From the NCBI RefSeq assembly GCF_006152065.1, contig NZ_VDFW01000027.1, positions 29,545 through 93,544 of the forward strand: DNA of 64,000 nt, written 5' to 3'. The translations under genes and the position numbers were made by a program. This stretch comes from Amycolatopsis alkalitolerans. GTDB lineage: Bacteria > Actinomycetota > Actinomycetes > Mycobacteriales > Pseudonocardiaceae. The notes under the pieces were generated by a model. The model made no database searches, was not told the DNA's origin, and saw only the letters and a list, made by a program, of their open reading frames with translations. Position 1 is the first letter of the stretch; each line of letters opens with the position of its first letter. Positions 34,857-43,003 of the stretch are shown piece after piece.

Positions 34857-34909
34857 GCCGTGAGGGGCCCCCTCACAGCCGGAAAGGGCATGAGGGGGTC
34901 CTTCACGGC
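34857..34909. repeat. 19-base inverted repeat, hairpin in the DUF3145-protease gap
   Basis: The arms are 34857-34875 and 34891-34909 with a 15-base loop. Seventeen of 19 positions pair and the two others are G-U in RNA of the plus strand. The left arm also contains a short palindrome (GTGAGGGG around C with CCCCTCAC). It lies five bases beyond the protease stop and can serve as its terminator. Related palindromes are, from memory, common between genes in Amycolatopsis. Confidence 0.6.
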
Positions 34910-34914
34910 AAGGA

Positions 34915-36387
34915 CTATCCGGCCGCGCCGAGGGAGCGGGCGGCGGCGACGGTGTCGACGAGCCCGGTTCCCTTGTCGTAGCTGGAAGTGTAGGGTCCGA
35001 CGCTCTTGTACGGTGCCCCGTTCGAGTACTTGTACGCGGTCGACTTGATCGCGTTCTCGATCTGGCCGGGGGTCGCGCCCGGATCGGCCTGGAACAGCTG
35101 CGCGACGATCCCGGTGATCTGCGGAGTCGCCATCGAGGTCCCGCTGATCACGTTGTACGTCCCGATGTCCAGCGGGCCGGGGCCGTTCTCCGGCTGCAGC
35201 CCCTGCGCGCAGATGGCCAGGTACGGCCGGCACGAGGACAGGATGTTCTCGCCGGGCGCGGACACGTCGGGCCAGGTCGACGAGTCGCTCGCCAGGCCAC
35301 GCGAGGAGAAGTCCGACACCGTCCCGTCGCGGGTGCCGGTGCCCTGGTCGTTGTAGGACGCCACCGAGATGATGCCGGGCGTCGGGTCCTGGCCGGGCGG
35401 GTTGGACAGATCCTTCGAGCCGTCGCCGCCGTCGTTCCCGTTGGCCCACACCGTGACCACGCCCTCCTTGGCGAGCGCGCGCTGCAACTGGACCGTCGCC
35501 GAGTTCGGGTCGAAGCTGCCGCCACCGCTGGGACCGTAGGAGTTGTTGATCACCTTGATCGGCGGGCAGACCGACGCCGGCACACCCGCGCCGCACGGCG
35601 CGTTGTGGTTCTCCAGCACCCAGTTGAGCGCCGCGTCCGTACCGAGCACGAGGATGGCGAGCCCGGTGGAAATCGCGACGATCTTGGAACCCGGCGCGGA
35701 GCCGCCGACCTTCGAGCCGTTCGGCAGCGTGTACGCGTTGCCCGCGGCGATCCCGGCGACGTGCGTGCCGTGCCCGCCCAGCGACGTGGTGTCCGTGTCG
35801 ACCGACGTCGGCACGTTGACGATGCATGAGGTATCCGTGCCGTTGGAGCACAGGCTCTTCATGCTGCGCACGACGCGGGTCTGGCCGTTCGACTGGAACG
35901 CCGGATGCGTCGGATCGATCCCGGTGTCGATGATCGCGATCGACACGCCGCTGCCGTCGAGGGCCTTGCCGTTGGCGCCGGTGAGCGTCGTACGCGCCTC
36001 GGCGCTCCGGGTCGCCGTCGTGCCGCTGTCGGCATGAGTGACGAGCGGGTCGTTGTTCTCCACGTAGGTGACCCCCGCCATCCGGCGGGCCGAGCGCACC
36101 TGCGCGGCCGAGCCCTTGGCGGCGACCACGCCGATCTTGGCGAACTTGGTGATCTCGGTGAGCCCGGCCTGCTTGACGGCGCGCTCGGCGACGGCGACAT
36201 TCTTCGCGTGCACCATCGTGGTCAGCTGGGTGGACGTGGAGACCTTGCCCAGCAAGGTGCCCAGGGTCCGGGATACCGGGGCGAGCGGTCCGGCCGCGTC
36301 GGCGGCCGGGGCTAGGGCGATCATCGGCAGGACGAGCACGGCGGCGATCACTGACGATCGTTTCCACCGTGTGGTGCGCAGGCGCAT
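34915..36387 (-). CDS. secreted subtilisin-like serine protease (S8 family)
   Basis: About 490 aa from ATG at 36387, preceded by GAGGAG. A Sec signal peptide ends near APAADAA. An inhibitor I9-like propeptide (about 35-115) follows, then the catalytic domain with Asp in IAIIDTGIDPTHP, His in GGHGTHVAGIAAG, oxyanion Asn in INNSYG and Ser in ISGTSMATPQ. Several Cys (PCGAGVPASVCPP, SSCRPYLAICAQG) may stabilise it outside the cell. There is no anchor, so it is likely released. It appears to be monocistronic. Confidence 0.93.
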   Translation of the reverse strand: MRLRTTRWKRSSVIAAVLVLPMIALAPAADAAGPLAPVSRTLGTLLGKVSTSTQLTTMVHAKNVAVAERAVKQAGLTEITKFAKIGVVAAKGSAAQVRSARRMAGVTYVENNDPLVTHADSGTTATRSAEARTTLTGANGKALDGSGVSIAIIDTGIDPTHPAFQSNGQTRVVRSMKSLCSNGTDTSCIVNVPTSVDTDTTSLGGHGTHVAGIAAGNAYTLPNGSKVGGSAPGSKIVAISTGLAILVLGTDAALNWVLENHNAPCGAGVPASVCPPIKVINNSYGPSGGGSFDPNSATVQLQRALAKEGVVTVWANGNDGGDGSKDLSNPPGQDPTPGIISVASYNDQGTGTRDGTVSDFSSRGLASDSSTWPDVSAPGENILSSCRPYLAICAQGLQPENGPGPLDIGTYNVISGTSMATPQITGIVAQLFQADPGATPGQIENAIKSTAYKYSNGAPYKSVGPYTSSYDKGTGLVDTVAAARSLGAAG

Positions 36388-36572
36388 CGGCAACTCCTCG
36401 GTTGAACGGCAGCAGGCGAAACCTACTAACGAGTTACACACGGAAGAGTGACGATGGTCACCGATAATGACGTCTGGCGGAGGTACGCAAGGGAATTTCA
36501 CACTGCTGGTCCAACCAGCGGTAACCGCGCGCTAGCGTATGCACCCAGCAGGCACGGTCAGGGGAGGTTCAG

Positions 36573-37916
36573 GTGCGGCTAGTCCGCCTCGGGCACCAGC
36601 CGTCTCGCGTCGCCGATGACATCCGCGCGGCACTGGCCTCACTCGGCCGGGGCGCGACCGTGGTCGGCGGCGTCGCGCTCGTCGGGGCGCGGCCGATCCC
36701 GTCCGTCCGCAGCGTCGACGCGGTGGTCGTCCTGCCACGCGGGGTGCTGATCGTGCTCGGCGTCGATCTGCCGGACCCGACGATGCGGCTCGAAGCCCCC
36801 CTCGACGGCCCGTGGAAGGCGGACGGGTGGGCCCTGCCGGCGCCGAACAAGGAGGTCAACCCGGCGGCGCCGAAACTCGCGCTCGCCGAGGTGATCGGCA
36901 AGCAGCTGCGCCCGAAGGTGCCCGCCGCACTGCCCATCGGCACGATCATCGCGGTGGGCCCGTTCGTCGACCAGGTCGATCAGCCGCCCGCCGACGTCGC
37001 CGGCTCGGTGCGGGTCCTGCATCCGACGGCGACCCACATGCTCGCGGCGGCCGTGTCACTGTCCACCGCGCCCGAGCCATGCTCGGTCGAGGAGGCGCAC
37101 GCCCTGCTGAAAACGCTTGCGCCGGAAGCCCCACCGCTGTCCGGCGACGAACTCGCGGCGGAGGGCTTCAGCCAGAAGCCCTCCGAGATCGCCGAACGGC
37201 TCGAACCCGAAACGACCGAGAAGATGGCCCCGCCGCAGCCGCCGGAGCCGTCGCCCCGGACGCCGCCGCCACTGGCGCCCATCGAGGTCACCACGCCGGT
37301 CCCCCGCATCACCGCGGCGGTGCCGGTGCGCGCGCCGGCCGCCACGAAACCGCGAACCGTGCGGTGGCTGCCGCTCGCCGCGATCGGCCTGCTCGCGGTG
37401 TTGCTGACGACGGCGATCGTGCTCGCGACGACGGGTGGCGGGGCGCCGGAAAGCGCGCCCCCGCCGCCGACCCAGCTCGTCGACGGCATCGCGTTCATCC
37501 AGCGGGCCGGGGCGAGCGACAACCAGTGCGCCGCGCACGCGGTCGGCGATCTGCAGGCGAGCCTGCAGAAGACGCCGTGCCTGACGATGCGGCGCGCGAG
37601 TTTCGAAGCCACCGTCGACGGCAGGCCGGTGGCGGTGTCGGTCGCGGTCATCACGTTCCGAGACTCCGCCGCCGCGTCCGCGTTCAAGAAGGACGCGGAC
37701 ACCCCGGGCGGCGGGAGCATCTCCGATCTCGCCGGGGAAACGGGCAAGTGGCCGAGCACTCCGCATTTCGACGGCACGGCGGCCTATGTCAGTTCGGTGC
37801 GCGGGACCGAGGTGCGGCTCGCGCTGGCGGCCTGGTTCGACCAGGCCTCCACGGCGGACGACCCGGCCCTGCTCCAGGCCGCCCGCGCGGGCTCGACGGC
37901 CAAGATCTCGCTATAG
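36573..37916 (+). CDS. unknown protein with NERD-like N-terminus and one transmembrane helix
   Basis: 447 aa. GTG follows GGGGAGG. Residues 1-150 form an alpha/beta domain with VRSVDAVVVLPRGVLIVLGVDL and GPWKADGWALP, which recalls nuclease-related (NERD) domains, though catalytic residues are not evident. A Pro-rich linker follows (about 215-260), then one helix (about 270-292) and an external domain with two Cys (DNQCAAHAVGD, KTPCLTMR). If the N-terminus is cytoplasmic, the protein links an internal domain to an external one. The 3' end overlaps the convergent reductase gene by six bases. Confidence 0.65.
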   Translation: MRLVRLGHQPSRVADDIRAALASLGRGATVVGGVALVGARPIPSVRSVDAVVVLPRGVLIVLGVDLPDPTMRLEAPLDGPWKADGWALPAPNKEVNPAAPKLALAEVIGKQLRPKVPAALPIGTIIAVGPFVDQVDQPPADVAGSVRVLHPTATHMLAAAVSLSTAPEPCSVEEAHALLKTLAPEAPPLSGDELAAEGFSQKPSEIAERLEPETTEKMAPPQPPEPSPRTPPPLAPIEVTTPVPRITAAVPVRAPAATKPRTVRWLPLAAIGLLAVLLTTAIVLATTGGGAPESAPPPPTQLVDGIAFIQRAGASDNQCAAHAVGDLQASLQKTPCLTMRRASFEATVDGRPVAVSVAVITFRDSAAASAFKKDADTPGGGSISDLAGETGKWPSTPHFDGTAAYVSSVRGTEVRLALAAWFDQASTADDPALLQAARAGSTAKISL

Positions 37917-39305
37917 CCCGTAGGTCTCCAGCAGGCGCAGCCACACCTCGCTGATCGTCGGGAACGCCGGAACGGCATGCCACAAGCGGCTCAGCGGCAC
38001 CTCGCCCACGACAGCGATCGTCGCGGAGTGCAGGAGGTCGGCGACGTCCTGGCCGACGAAGGTGACACCGGCGAGCACCTCGCGTTCGGTGTCGACCACC
38101 ATCCGGGCCTTCCCCCGGTAACCGTCCGCGTGCAGCGACGAACCCGCCACCGCGATGTCGATGTCCACCGCCCGGTGCGGCTTGCCGTCCTGCGGTTCGG
38201 CCAGCCCCACCGAAGCCACCTCCGGATCGGTGAACACGACCTGCGGGACCGCGTAATGGTCCGCCGTGCTCGCATACCGGCTCCACGGCGCCGCGCCGAC
38301 CTGCTCGCCGGCGGCCCTCGCCGCGACCACGTCACCCACCACGCGCGCGGCGTACTTGCCCTGGTGGGTCAGCAGCGCCCGCCCCGTCACGTCACCGGCC
38401 GCATACAGCCAGCCACCGTCCACATCGGATACCTGCCCGCTGTCGTCCACGGTCAGCGGCGAGCCGGGCGCGAGCCCGATCGACTCCAGGCCGAGCCCAT
38501 CGGTCGCCGGGCGCCGCCCCGTCGCGACGAGCAGCTTGTCCACGGTCAGCGTGCCGCCGCCCGGCAGCTCCAGCACGGCCGAACCGTCCACTTGGGAGGC
38601 CCGGACCAGACCGGAATTCGTGTGCACTCGCACGCCGTCGGCGACCAGCCCTTCGGCCACGAGGTCGCCCGCGAAGTCCGGATACTTCGGCAAGGGGCGC
38701 GCGCCGGTGATGATCAGCTCCACCCGCGTGCCGAACCGGGCCCATACCTGCGCCATCTCGACGCCGACGACCCCGCCGCCGAGAATCGCGAGCCGCCGCG
38801 GCACCTCGCTCGCCGAGGTCGCCTCCCGCGAGCCCCATACCGGGATCTCGCCGAGACCCGGGATGTCCGGGGTCCTCGGCACGCTCCCGGCGCACACGAC
38901 GACGGCGTGCGTCGCGCGCAACACGACCTCATCGTCCACTGTGACCTCTCGCTCACCGGTGATCCGGGCGTGCCCGCGACGGACGTCGATACCCGCGCCG
39001 CGCGCCCAGTCAACCTGACCCGAATCGTCGCCCTTGGCGGTGAAGGAGTCCCGGCGTTCGAACACCGCGGCCGCGTCGAGCGCGTCGCCGACCGGAACGC
39101 CGGGCAGCCGCCGCGCGGCCGCGAGCGCGTTTCCCGGGCGCAACAAGGCTTTGCTCGGGATGCAGGCCCAGTAGGAACACTCGCCGCCGAATCGTTCGTG
39201 GTCCACGAGCGCCGTCTTGAGCCCGCCGCGCACGGCCCGGTCGGCCGCGTTCTCCCCCACGGGACCGGCGCCGATCACCACCACGTCGAAAGTCTCTTCC
39301 ATCAT
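37911..39305 (-). CDS. FAD-dependent pyridine nucleotide-disulfide oxidoreductase
   Basis: About 464 aa. The FAD fingerprint is VVIGAGPVGENAADRA, the redox disulfide is in GGECSYWACIPSKALL, the NAD(P)-binding motif is ILGGGVVGVEMAQVW and the second FAD motif is LYAAGDVTG. The CxxxxC site with Tyr-Trp inside is characteristic of a mercuric-reductase-like/lipoamide-dehydrogenase-like subgroup of unknown substrate. The C-terminal dimer domain lacks the HAHPT segment of lipoamide dehydrogenase (WHAVPAFPTISEVW is present). It is next to an NAD(P) transhydrogenase operon, but separated from it by the Lsr2-like gene. Confidence 0.83.
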   Translation of the reverse strand: MMEETFDVVVIGAGPVGENAADRAVRGGLKTALVDHERFGGECSYWACIPSKALLRPGNALAAARRLPGVPVGDALDAAAVFERRDSFTAKGDDSGQVDWARGAGIDVRRGHARITGEREVTVDDEVVLRATHAVVVCAGSVPRTPDIPGLGEIPVWGSREATSASEVPRRLAILGGGVVGVEMAQVWARFGTRVELIITGARPLPKYPDFAGDLVAEGLVADGVRVHTNSGLVRASQVDGSAVLELPGGGTLTVDKLLVATGRRPATDGLGLESIGLAPGSPLTVDDSGQVSDVDGGWLYAAGDVTGRALLTHQGKYAARVVGDVVAARAAGEQVGAAPWSRYASTADHYAVPQVVFTDPEVASVGLAEPQDGKPHRAVDIDIAVAGSSLHADGYRGKARMVVDTEREVLAGVTFVGQDVADLLHSATIAVVGEVPLSRLWHAVPAFPTISEVWLRLLETYGL

Positions 39306-39351
39306 GGGCTCAGCGCACACCAGGCAAGCGCGGCACGCAAGCGGGGAGAGG

Positions 39352-39382
39352 TATTCTCACCGCAGCATTCGAGTACGGGAGG
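39352..39382 (+). promoter_or_regulatory. -10 element and ribosome-binding site of the Lsr2-like gene
   Basis: TATTCT (39352-39357) is a good -10. No clear -35 is visible. GGGAGG (39377-39382) lies five bases before the GTG at 39388 and fixes the start. Confidence 0.4.
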
Positions 39383-39387
39383 TTTCG

Positions 39388-40005
39388 GTGGCCAAGAACA
39401 CCGCGGTGCAGTTACTGGACGACCTGAACGGCGAGCCGGCCCAGGAGCAGGTCCGGTTCGGCCTTGACGGTGTCGATTACGACATCGATCTCTCCGACGA
39501 AAACGCGGAAGGCCTGCGGGAGATCCTGGCGCCGTACGTGGAGAACGGCCGGCGCACCGGCGGCCGCAAGCGCCGGCCGCGCCGCCTCGCGCCGCCCACC
39601 CGTGGCCGGCGGAAGCCCGCCGCTTCCCGTGCCGCGGCGAAAACCGCGGAACCGGCGAAGGCTCCGGCGTCCCGGAAGCGGGCCACCACCAAAACCGCGG
39701 CGACCGCGAAGAAAGCCGCTCCCGCGAAATCCACCGCGAGCAAGGCCACGAAGCCCGCCGCGAAGCCCGCAGCGAAGAAAACGACGGCGAAGAAGGCGGC
39801 GCCCGCCAAGACCACGGCCGCGAAATCGAGCACCCGGAAACCGGCGCGCGCCACCTCTTCTTCGAAGACCAGTGCCGCCGCGAAGACCACCGCCTCGAAG
39901 GCGACCGCGAAAAAGCCAGCCGCGAAGAAGGCGAGCACCGAAAAGGCTCCGCGCCGGGCCACCCGCAAGGCCCCGCCGGTGGTCTTCTCCAGCCCAGACG
40001 AGTAG
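39388..40005 (+). CDS. Lsr2-like N-domain fused to a histone-H1-like Lys/Ala tail
   Basis: 205 aa. Residues 1-56 match the Lsr2 dimerisation domain (VQLLDDLNGEPAQEQVRFGL, then DGVDYDIDLSDENAEGLREIL). A very basic hinge follows (GGRKRRPRRL, TRGRRKP). Normal Lsr2 (about 110 aa) then has a helical DNA-binding domain with a VSxRGRI motif; none is present here. Residues 76-195 are instead repeats of the PAKK/KKAA/KTTA type, like histone H1 or the tail of mycobacterial HupB. The protein ends with VVFSSPDE. It probably dimerises through the N-domain and coats or bridges DNA through the tail in a largely non-sequence-specific way. The role is inferred. Confidence 0.8.
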   Translation: MAKNTAVQLLDDLNGEPAQEQVRFGLDGVDYDIDLSDENAEGLREILAPYVENGRRTGGRKRRPRRLAPPTRGRRKPAASRAAAKTAEPAKAPASRKRATTKTAATAKKAAPAKSTASKATKPAAKPAAKKTTAKKAAPAKTTAAKSSTRKPARATSSSKTSAAAKTTASKATAKKPAAKKASTEKAPRRATRKAPPVVFSSPDE

Positions 40006-40011
40006 CCCGCT

Positions 40012-41394
40012 TCAGAGGTTCTTGAGTTCTTCGACGATCTCACCGACCGATTTCTTGGCGTCGCCGAAGAGCATGGCCGTGCGTGGTTCGTAGAAGAGGT
40101 CGTTGTCGATTCCCGCGAACCCGGAACTCATCGAGCGTTTGAGCACGATGACCGACCGGCTCGCGCTCACGTCCAGAATCGGCATTCCGTAGATCGGGGA
40201 ATTCGGGTCGGTGCGGGCGGCGGGGTTCGTCACGTCGTTCGCGCCGATCACGAGTGCCACGTCCGTCTGCGGGAACTCCGAATTGATCTCGTCCATTTCC
40301 TTCAGCTGGTCATAGGGCACATCCGCCTCCGCCAGCAGGACGTTCATATGCCCCGGCATCCGGCCGGCCACCGGGTGAATCGCATAGGACACCGAAATCC
40401 CTTTCGCCTCCAGCAGCTGCGCCATTTCCCGCACGGCGTGCTGGGCCTGGGCGACCGCCATCCCGTATCCGGGCACCACGACGACCTTGCTGGCGTAGGC
40501 CAGCTGGATCGCCGCGTCGGCGGCGGTGGTGCTGCGCACCGGGCGGGCTTCCTTGACTCCGGCGGTGACCGCGGTCGTCCCGCCGAACCCGCCCCCGACG
40601 ATCGCCGGGATCGAGCGGTTCATCGCCTTCGCCATCAGGTTCGTCAGGATCGAACCGGAGGCGCCGACGATCATGCCCGCCACGATGAGCGCGGTGTTCT
40701 CGAGCGCGATGCCCATCGCGGCGGCGGACAGCCCGGTGCATGCGTTGAGCAGGGAGATGACGACCGGCATGTCGGCACCGCCGATCGGCAGCACCACCAT
40801 CACGCCCAGCACCGCAGCCGCGAGCAGCAGCACGATCATCAGGATCCCGGCGGTGGAGCCGGCGACCACCGCGACCGCGCAGCCGACCGCGGCGAGCAGG
40901 AGCAGGATGTTCGCGGGTTGCTGCAGCTGCCGCAGGGTGATCGGCCGCCCGGGCAGGATCTCCTGCAACTTCCCGAACGCGATGAGCGAACCCCAGAACG
41001 AGATCGAACCGATGAGCGCGGCGAACAGCGAAGCGATCGCAACGTAGACCGGCTCGTCCAGGTAACTACCGCTGGTGCGGAACTCGACCCACGCGATGAG
41101 CGCGACCGCGCCGCCGCCGACCCCGTTGAACAGCGCGACCATCTGCGGCATCGCGGTCATCTTGACCCGGCGCGCGGCCGGCACGCCGACGAGCGCGCCG
41201 AGCACGATGCCGAGCGCGATCAGCACCCAGTTGCTCATCCCGGGCGTGAGCAGCGTGGCGACGACGGCGATGACCATGCCCGCGGCCGCGATCCAGTTGC
41301 CGCGCACCGCCGTGCGCGGACCGGTCAGGCCCATCAGACCGTAGATGAACAGGGCGAACGCGATGATGTAGAGGGCACCGATGAGGCTGGTCAT
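40012..41394 (-). CDS. pntB: NAD(P) transhydrogenase subunit beta
   Basis: About 460 aa from ATG at 41394. The N-terminal half is membrane domain dII (eight or so helices). The C-terminal third is the NADP(H)-binding dIII, with VVVPGYGMAVAQAQHAV, HPVAGRMPGHMNVLLAEA and VIGANDVTNPAA, then DVSASRSVIVLKRSMSSGFAG. It couples hydride transfer from NADH to NADP+ to inward proton movement. It overlaps pntA part 2 by four bases. The stop is six bases from the convergent Lsr2-like gene. Confidence 0.95.
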   Translation of the reverse strand: MTSLIGALYIIAFALFIYGLMGLTGPRTAVRGNWIAAAGMVIAVVATLLTPGMSNWVLIALGIVLGALVGVPAARRVKMTAMPQMVALFNGVGGGAVALIAWVEFRTSGSYLDEPVYVAIASLFAALIGSISFWGSLIAFGKLQEILPGRPITLRQLQQPANILLLLAAVGCAVAVVAGSTAGILMIVLLLAAAVLGVMVVLPIGGADMPVVISLLNACTGLSAAAMGIALENTALIVAGMIVGASGSILTNLMAKAMNRSIPAIVGGGFGGTTAVTAGVKEARPVRSTTAADAAIQLAYASKVVVVPGYGMAVAQAQHAVREMAQLLEAKGISVSYAIHPVAGRMPGHMNVLLAEADVPYDQLKEMDEINSEFPQTDVALVIGANDVTNPAARTDPNSPIYGMPILDVSASRSVIVLKRSMSSGFAGIDNDLFYEPRTAMLFGDAKKSVGEIVEELKNL

Positions 41395-41687
41395 CCGGCG
41401 TCCTCCCGCTTCTTCTTCCCCTTGAACATCGCCAGCATCCGGTCGGTGACGAGGAACCCGCCGACGATGTTGATGGTGCCGAATGCGATCGCGATGACGA
41501 GCAGGATCTTGTTCAGCACCCCTTCGGCACCGAGACCGAGCACGATTAGCCCGCCGAGCAGCACGATGCCGTGAATGGCGTTGGTGCCCGACATCAGCGG
41601 GGTGTGCAGGGTGTTGGGGACCTTGGAAATGACGGCGAAACCCACGAATCCGGCGAGCACGAGCACCGCCAGGCTTTCCAGCAGCAT
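41391..41687 (-). CDS. pntAB: NAD(P) transhydrogenase subunit alpha, membrane part
   Basis: 98 aa. It is the short dII segment that in E. coli is fused to the end of PntA: four hydrophobic stretches (LAVLVLAGFVGFAVISKVP, HTPLMSGTNAIHGIVLLGG) and a charged tail. The HTPLMSGTNAIHGI motif is diagnostic. It shares one base with the pntAA stop and four with pntB. The split form is common in actinobacteria. Confidence 0.93.
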   Translation of the reverse strand: MLLESLAVLVLAGFVGFAVISKVPNTLHTPLMSGTNAIHGIVLLGGLIVLGLGAEGVLNKILLVIAIAFGTINIVGGFLVTDRMLAMFKGKKKREDAG

Positions 41688-42790
41688 CAGGGGGCTCCCC
41701 TCTCTCGCCCGGCCACACAGGCACCGGCGACGATCTCGTCGGAGAAGTCGATGGCGAGTTTGCCGTCGTCGTCGACCAGCAGCTCGACCAGTTCGGTCAG
41801 GTTGCGTGCGTATAGTTCGCTGGCGTGCGCGGGCATCTCCGCGGCCAGGTTCAGCGGCGAGCAGATCGTGACGTCGTGCGCGACGATCTCCTTGCCCGGC
41901 TCGGTCAGTTCGCAGTTGCCGCCGGACTCGCCGGCCAGGTCCACGACCACGCCGCCCGCCGGCATCCCCCGCACGGCTTCGGCGGTCACGAGCGTGGGCG
42001 CCCGGCGGCCCGGCACGAGCGCGGTGGTGATGACGACGTCGAACCCGGTCGTCGCTTCGGTGAGCCTGCGCTGCTGCTCGGCACGCTCGTCGTCGGTGAG
42101 CTCGCGCGCGTAACCGCCTTCACCGGCGGCTTCGATCCCGAGGTCGAGCCAGTTCGCGCCGACCGACCGGACCTGCTCGGCGACTTCCGGCCGCACGTCG
42201 TACCCGGTGGTGCGCGCGCCGAGGCGTTTCGACGTCGCCAACGCCTGCAGTCCCGCGACGCCGACGCCGAGGACGAGGACCTTCGCGGGCGGCACGGTGC
42301 CGGCGGCCGTGGTGAGCATGGGGAAGAACCGGGGCAGCCGTTCCGCGGCGAGCAGCACGGACCGGTATCCGGCGACGCTGCTCTGCGACGAGAGCGCGTC
42401 CATGGCCTGCGCGCGGGTGATCCGGGGGATGGACTCCATCGCGAAGGCCGTGACCCCGGCTCGGTCGAGCGCCGCGATACCGTCCACATCGGACAGCGGT
42501 TTCAGGAAGCCGATCAGGACCGCGCCGGGTTTGAGGCGCGTCACTTCGGCCTGGGTCGGCGGTGCGACCTTGAGCACCACGTCGGCCTGCCACGCGTGGC
42601 CGATCTCCGCGCCCGACTCCTCGAACACCTCGTCCGCGAGGGCCGCGCCCTCACCGGCGCCGGACTCGACCAGCACTCGCAGCTTCCGCCGGATCAGCCG
42701 GCTGACCAGCTTCGGCACCAGCGCCACCCGGCGCTCGCCCGGTAACGATTCGCGGACGACGCCGACGGACAGTGGTTCGGGCTCGACCAC
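41687..42790 (-). CDS. pntAA: NAD(P) transhydrogenase subunit alpha, NAD-binding part
   Basis: 367 aa. It is domain dI, homologous to alanine dehydrogenase: VGVVRESLPGERRVALVP at the N-terminus, ESIPRITRAQAMDALSSQS, the Rossmann motif VLGVGVAGLQALATSKRLGA and the mobile loop EQQRRLTEATTGFDVVIT. The GTG start at 42790 follows GGAGG. It is the first gene of the three-gene operon; the 213 bases upstream, shared with the sensor kinase, show no clear promoter. Confidence 0.95.
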   Translation of the reverse strand: MVEPEPLSVGVVRESLPGERRVALVPKLVSRLIRRKLRVLVESGAGEGAALADEVFEESGAEIGHAWQADVVLKVAPPTQAEVTRLKPGAVLIGFLKPLSDVDGIAALDRAGVTAFAMESIPRITRAQAMDALSSQSSVAGYRSVLLAAERLPRFFPMLTTAAGTVPPAKVLVLGVGVAGLQALATSKRLGARTTGYDVRPEVAEQVRSVGANWLDLGIEAAGEGGYARELTDDERAEQQRRLTEATTGFDVVITTALVPGRRAPTLVTAEAVRGMPAGGVVVDLAGESGGNCELTEPGKEIVAHDVTICSPLNLAAEMPAHASELYARNLTELVELLVDDDGKLAIDFSDEIVAGACVAGRERGAP

Positions 42791-43003
42791 GACGCATCAC
42801 CTCCTCGTCGAGGTCAGGCGATCAGGTCAGCGCTACCAGCAAACGGGCCGGTGGTCACTTCCGTCAAGGCCCTTGTTCCCCCGTGGGCAGGACGCGAATG
42901 TCGAACTCACCGTCCTGAACGTAGATCTCGGCGGGGGGTGCCGTGCCAATGGGTGGGAAAACCGGATGGGCGTACGGGTCGCCGCCAGGGCAAGCTAACG
43001 GGC

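Noticed and set aside
39601..39980. Short tandem repeats as a possible CRISPR or VNTR
   Set aside because: They are codon-level repeats of Lys/Ala/Pro coding sequence without regular unit length or spacers.
39477..40043. Minus-strand frame of 188 codons with Phe/Ala/Val-rich, membrane-like composition
   Set aside because: It is the reverse complement of the Lys/Ala repeats (AAG/GCG codons read as CTT/CGC in this frame), which gives artificial hydrophobicity.
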